From NCBI GenBank assembly GCA_003162995.1, contig PLUZ01000500.1:1099-10237 (forward strand): DNA of 9,139 bases, read 5' to 3'. The stretch is from Methylocapsa sp. (GTDB lineage Bacteria; Pseudomonadota; Alphaproteobacteria; Rhizobiales; Beijerinckiaceae). Both the position numbers and the translations under genes were made by a program. The stretch's first letter is position 1. Each line of letters opens with the position of its first letter. A model generated the notes under the pieces. It did not search any database. It was not told where the DNA came from and saw only the letters and a list, made by a program, of their open reading frames with translations. Positions 7,074 through 9,139 of the stretch are shown here, one piece after another.

Positions 7074-7569
7074 TCGACCCCATCTTTCAGAAGATCCCCC
7101 CAGCGCATCGATTAAATCGGTTCATGGCAGAACGGGAAGCAGAACTTTTCCCTGGCGTGCTCAGTTTAGCTGTAGCTGATATTTCTCTTGCCTCGCTATG
7201 ATGAAGAAGAACCGAGTTAGATCTGCCAAACAGGGTGGAGCGGAGTGGTTGCGCACGCCACCACGAAGCAACAACAAAAGCCCAGGCGCAGTCGTGTGCA
7301 GCGATCGTGACGTCGGTGTCTAGCTCCAGCCGAAATTCTTTGCCGCGCATTTGTGTTAAGGTCAGCTGCGTCTAGGGACCCAGCTAGGCGAACGTCAAAT
7401 TGCGTTGTGACGCCCATTCCGCTGGTCAACACGCGCCTTTCACGAGATCGAGAAGCCAGTTCGTGAGCCGATTGCAAAATGCCTGATCCGGGTTCATGAA
7501 AGCGACGTTAGGCGGCTGCCCGCGGCGACAATCATGTCCGGCAGCTCTCCCGGCCATCGGAAGCAACAT
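7074..7569. other. Non-coding stretch upstream of bioB
   Basis: These 496 bases hold no gene I can support on either strand. Open frames here, including a 42-codon one from 7198 and a minus-strand one at 7087-7350, show no domain, signal peptide or ribosome binding site. The bioB promoter must lie within it, but I saw no BioR-type operator (TTATnnATAA), no EcfG motif and no clear sigma-70 pair. It may contain decayed coding sequence too worn to identify. Confidence 0.5.
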
Positions 7570-8559
7570 ATGACTTATCCAGAAACCGGCCAATTTCTTC
7601 GGCACGATTGGACCACCGATGAAATCGTCGCTATCCACGATTTGCCGCTGCTTGATCTCATCGCGCGGGCGAATCGCGTTCATCGGCATTTTCACGATGT
7701 CGGAGACGTCCAAAAGGCGAGTCTCCTCAGCATCAAAACCGGCGGCTGCCCGGAGGATTGCGCTTATTGTCCGCAATCCGCGCATTACCGCGAGGTTCAC
7801 CTCGACAAGATCGATATGATGAAAACCGATGCCGTGCTCGCCGCCGCCGCGCGTGCGAAAGCGGCTGGAGCCGATCGTTTTTGCATGGGTGCGGCCTGGC
7901 GTAATGTGCGCGACGGCGCGGGGTTCGACGCGGTGCTCGATATGGTGCGCGGCGTTCGTGCGCTTGGAATGGAAGCCTGCGTGACGCTCGGCATGTTGAA
8001 CGAGAGCCAAGCGCAACGGCTGCAAGAAGCGGGGCTGACCGCCTATAATCACAACCTCGACACGAGCCCCGAATTCTACCCGAATATCGTGACGACCCGT
8101 ACCTATGAGGACAGGCTCGCGACTTTGCGGGCCGTCCGTGCCGCCGGACTTCAAATGTGCTGCGGCGGCATCATAGGGATGGGTGAAAGCGTCAGGGACC
8201 GGGCGTCCATGCTGCACATATTGGCTGGATTTGATCCGCATCCGGAAAGCGTGCCGATCAATGCGTTGGTTCCGGTCGAGGGCACTCCCCTTGGGCAACA
8301 GACACGAATCGATCCGATTGATTTCGTACGGATGATCGCCACCACGCGGATCGTCTTGCCGGCGGCGCGGGTCCGTCTCTCGGCTGGTAGATCCGCACTG
8401 AGCCGCGAAGCGCAAATCCTTTGCATGGTCGCCGGGGCGAATTCGGTCTTTTATGGCGAAGCCTTGCTGACGACGCCTAATGTCACGGAGAACGAGGACG
8501 ACGCGCTGTTTGCCGCGCTGGCGCCGCTTTCGAGCGCGCAAACACCTGCTCACTCCTAA
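7570..8559 (+). CDS. bioB: Biotin synthase
   Basis: This 329-residue protein is biotin synthase, the radical-SAM enzyme that inserts sulfur into dethiobiotin in the last step of biotin synthesis. [18 protein letters not shown] (56-73) holds the C60-x3-C64-x2-C67 motif that binds the SAM-cleaving 4Fe-4S cluster. Further family marks are [43 protein letters not shown] and [10 protein letters not shown], which carry the ligands of the second (sulfur donor) 2Fe-2S cluster, including the unusual Arg ligand. Length and motifs are complete. I chose the ATG at 7570, with GGAAG about six bases upstream; an ATG at 7534 has no such site. No other biotin genes are near, so the pathway is dispersed in this genome. 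About 55 bases past the stop lies a parS site. Confidence 0.98.
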   Translation: MTYPETGQFLRHDWTTDEIVAIHDLPLLDLIARANRVHRHFHDVGDVQKASLLSIKTGGCPEDCAYCPQSAHYREVHLDKIDMMKTDAVLAAAARAKAAGADRFCMGAAWRNVRDGAGFDAVLDMVRGVRALGMEACVTLGMLNESQAQRLQEAGLTAYNHNLDTSPEFYPNIVTTRTYEDRLATLRAVRAAGLQMCCGGIIGMGESVRDRASMLHILAGFDPHPESVPINALVPVEGTPLGQQTRIDPIDFVRMIATTRIVLPAARVRLSAGRSALSREAQILCMVAGANSVFYGEALLTTPNVTENEDDALFAALAPLSSAQTPAHS

Positions 8560-8582
8560 ACATCGGAATATTTCCGCGGGAA

Positions 8583-8610
8583 TTGTCCGATTCGAGCCCC
8601 AATCGGACAA
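8583..8610 (+). terminator. Hairpin behind bioB, terminator-like
   Basis: TTGTCCGATT (8583-8592) and AATCGGACAA (8601-8610) are a perfect 10-bp inverted repeat with an 8-base loop, starting 24 bases after the bioB stop. In RNA this would be a stable stem and could end the bioB transcript, but the T tract after it is interrupted (AAGTGTTT), so a classical intrinsic terminator is not assured. Its right arm also belongs to the larger dyad around parS, so only one of the two stems can form at a time. Confidence 0.45.
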
Positions 8611-8646
8611 AAGTGTTTCACGTGAAACGTTTTGGTACGATTGGGG
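8597..8646. repeat. 50-bp dyad centred exactly on parS
   Basis: Counting outward from 8621/8622, 21 of 25 position pairs are complementary. The outer arms CCCCAATCG (8597-8605) and CGATTGGGG (8638-8646) match perfectly, the inner 14 bp is the parS palindrome, and two of the four mismatches (8614/8629 and 8613/8630) are G-T. The dyad ends sharply on both sides. It could extend ParB or accessory-protein contacts in DNA, or fold as a long hairpin in a bioB read-through RNA. Confidence 0.8.
8614..8629. promoter_or_regulatory. parS site (ParB centromere)
   Basis: TGTTTCACGTGAAACG matches the widely conserved bacterial parS 16-mer TGTTTCACGTGAAACA at 15 of 16 positions, and its inner 14 bp (8615-8628) is a perfect palindrome. 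ParB binds such sites, loads CTP-dependent clamps and works with ParA to move replication origins to the cell poles. Chromosomal parS sites cluster near the origin, so this window is probably origin-proximal. No parA or parB is in the window. Confidence 0.85.
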
Positions 8647-8658
8647 GCGCGGCGGAAT

Positions 8659-8778
8659 TCACTTGCAGTTGCTGCCCGCGCAGTCGGCCACTGCCGGCTG
8701 CGGATACAGGGTCAGAACGGTTGCGGTGCCGGCGGCGAAGACTCGGGCCAAAGCCGCGAGGACGAGAAGTTTCTTCAT
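8659..8778 (-). CDS. 39-residue secreted Cys peptide
   Basis: The product starts MKKLLVLAALARVFAAG, a Lys-Lys n-region and a long hydrophobic core reaching about residue 25, followed by YPQPAVA, a normal signal-peptidase I site. The predicted mature peptide is only eight residues, DCAGSNCK, with two cysteines four residues apart. The signal peptide is the main evidence that the frame is real, together with codon use rich in GCC, CTC and GTC. No good ribosome binding site precedes the ATG. A nine-codon frame (8795-8824) with an AAGGAG in front ends 16 bases upstream and might couple to it. I do not recognise a named family. It is divergent from the repeat protein at 8945. Confidence 0.55.
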   Translation of the reverse strand: MKKLLVLAALARVFAAGTATVLTLYPQPAVADCAGSNCK

Positions 8779-8838
8779 TGTCGTCTGCCGGCGCTCAGCG
8801 GCCGTCGCCGGGGCAAGCCATCATGGACCTATTTGCTC

Positions 8839-8853
8839 TCCTTCTTAGAAGGA
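8839..8853. repeat. Small inverted repeat next to the stress promoter
   Basis: TCCTTCTTAGAAGGA is a perfect 7-bp inverted repeat around one central base. It ends four bases before the -35 element of the EcfG promoter at 8858, a place where an activator or repressor could sit. Read on the minus strand it also supplies the AAGAAGGAG upstream of the nine-codon frame, which may be its only role. Confidence 0.35.
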
Positions 8854-8857
8854 AGAG

Positions 8858-8882
8858 GGAACATAGTTCGCCTAACTCCGTT
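8858..8882 (+). promoter_or_regulatory. EcfG (general stress response) promoter, exact consensus
   Basis: GGAAC at 8858-8862, 16 bases, then CGTT at 8879-8882: this is the full alphaproteobacterial EcfG consensus with the preferred spacing. It lies 62 bases before the ATG of the secreted repeat protein, so the expected leader is about 55 bases. EcfG is released by the PhyR/NepR partner switch under osmotic, oxidative, desiccation or starvation stress. Confidence 0.7.
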
Positions 8883-8944
8883 GTTGCTGTGCCGTAGTAT
8901 TTTTCTTCTACTCTGGCATTCAACAAAACGAGGAGGAGAGTCTC

Positions 8945-9139
8945 ATGCGAAAACTCACGATGATTTTGACTGCAGTGATGTTCGTGCTGGGAACGATGGC
9001 CATGACGGCCAGCGCGCAAACCCAAGCGCCGGGTGCGGCGAGCTTCCCAGCGCAGCTTCAGAACGCCACACCGTTCGTTAAACAGGCGGCATGTACGAGT
9101 ACGAGCTTCACCGCACAGCTTAAGAACACGACGCCGTTC
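8945..9139 (+). CDS. Secreted repeat protein, N-terminal part (runs off right edge)
   Basis: An ATG at 8945 with a strong AGGAGGAG six bases upstream (8931-8938) opens 65 codons that reach the window edge. MRKLTMILTAVMFVLG and MAMTASA make a clear signal peptide with cleavage after residue 24 (ASA before QTQ). The mature part starts QTQAPGAASF and contains two copies of a module: SFPAQLQNATPF (33-44) and SFTAQLKNTTPF (54-65), 21 residues apart, with VKQAAC and a Cys at residue 50 between them. I recall small secreted Rhizobiales proteins with one such APGAAS-x-AQLQNATP-x-AAC module before a Cys-rich tail; here it is at least doubled. An exact EcfG promoter precedes it. Function is unknown. 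Confidence 0.85.
   Translation, partial: MRKLTMILTAVMFVLGTMAMTASAQTQAPGAASFPAQLQNATPFVKQAACTSTSFTAQLKNTTPF
9041..9139 (+). repeat. Tandem coding repeat, 63-base period
   Basis: Bases 9041-9076 and 9104-9139 align without gaps and agree at 29 of 36 positions, with 8 of 12 residues identical. Four of the seven base differences change a residue in a mild way (Pro/Thr, Gln/Lys, Ala/Thr) or not at all, which fits an in-frame duplication kept under selection. The second copy ends exactly at the window edge, so more copies may follow. Confidence 0.8.

Noticed and set aside
7198..7326. 42-codon frame starting with two ATGs upstream of bioB
   Set aside because: No ribosome binding site, domain or signal peptide; composition looks random.
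7574..7582. DnaA-box-like TTATCCAGA
   Set aside because: Single copy with one mismatch, inside bioB codons 2-5; expected by chance.
7426..8610. 394-codon open frame antisense to bioB
   Set aside because: Antisense shadow of a high-GC gene, rich in Arg and His, with no motif or ribosome binding site.
8583..9081. Open plus-strand frames through parS and the 39-residue gene
   Set aside because: They read through the parS dyad (giving FHVKR) and overlap better-supported genes; no domain or suitable start.
1..9139. CRISPR arrays, transposase genes, tRNA or rRNA genes, toxin-antitoxin pairs, riboswitches
   Set aside because: Looked for on both strands; no regularly spaced repeats, no transposase motifs or paired terminal repeats, and no RNA gene signature seen.

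Overview
The window looks like chromosomal DNA of an alphaproteobacterium, most likely Hyphomicrobiales (Rhizobiales). The grounds are a bioB/cdd/beta-carbonic anhydrase/exopolysaccharide gene set with high-GC core genes, two sites that fit the alphaproteobacterial general-stress sigma factor EcfG (GGAAC-N16-cGTT type), a near-perfect chromosomal parS site, and tiny secreted proteins of a style I associate with this order. The species cannot be named from the sequence.

Layout. Bases 1-1230 (minus) carry a sulfotransferase followed by the start of a family 2 glycosyltransferase, which runs off the left edge; both are lower in GC than the core genes and look like part of a surface-polysaccharide island. 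Bases 1322-2158 (minus) are a nucleoside-salvage pair: an intact cytidine deaminase (cdd) whose stop overlaps the start of a decayed purine nucleoside phosphorylase. This pseudogene has lost its central core and is frameshifted. At 2343-2546 (plus) is a small KGG-motif stress protein behind a likely EcfG promoter. A beta-carbonic anhydrase (minus) and a secreted single-HKD phospholipase D-like protein (plus) diverge from about 3361-3575. At 4318-5784 (minus) is the priming sugar transferase of an exopolysaccharide pathway, divergent from a secreted protein (6081-6674) and a small membrane protein (6774-7073). About 500 bases without a recognisable gene then lead to bioB (7570-8559).

The right end is the most unusual part. 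Just after bioB is a parS 16-mer (8614-8629) sitting exactly at the centre of a 50-bp dyad (8597-8646). The left arm of that dyad can also pair with a sequence right behind the bioB stop, so two hairpins are mutually exclusive. Beyond it are two small secreted Cys-containing proteins on opposite strands: a 39-residue one (8659-8778, minus) and one with a 21-residue internal repeat (8945 to the edge, plus). The second has an exact-consensus EcfG promoter and a strong ribosome binding site.

The window is therefore a mix of housekeeping metabolism (biotin, CO2/bicarbonate, pyrimidine salvage), envelope polysaccharide synthesis, stress-regulated small proteins, and a chromosome-segregation site that suggests the origin-proximal part of a chromosome. 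I do not see a complete new defence or mobile system. The parS dyad and the stress-promoter/secreted-peptide unit are the best candidates for something undescribed.
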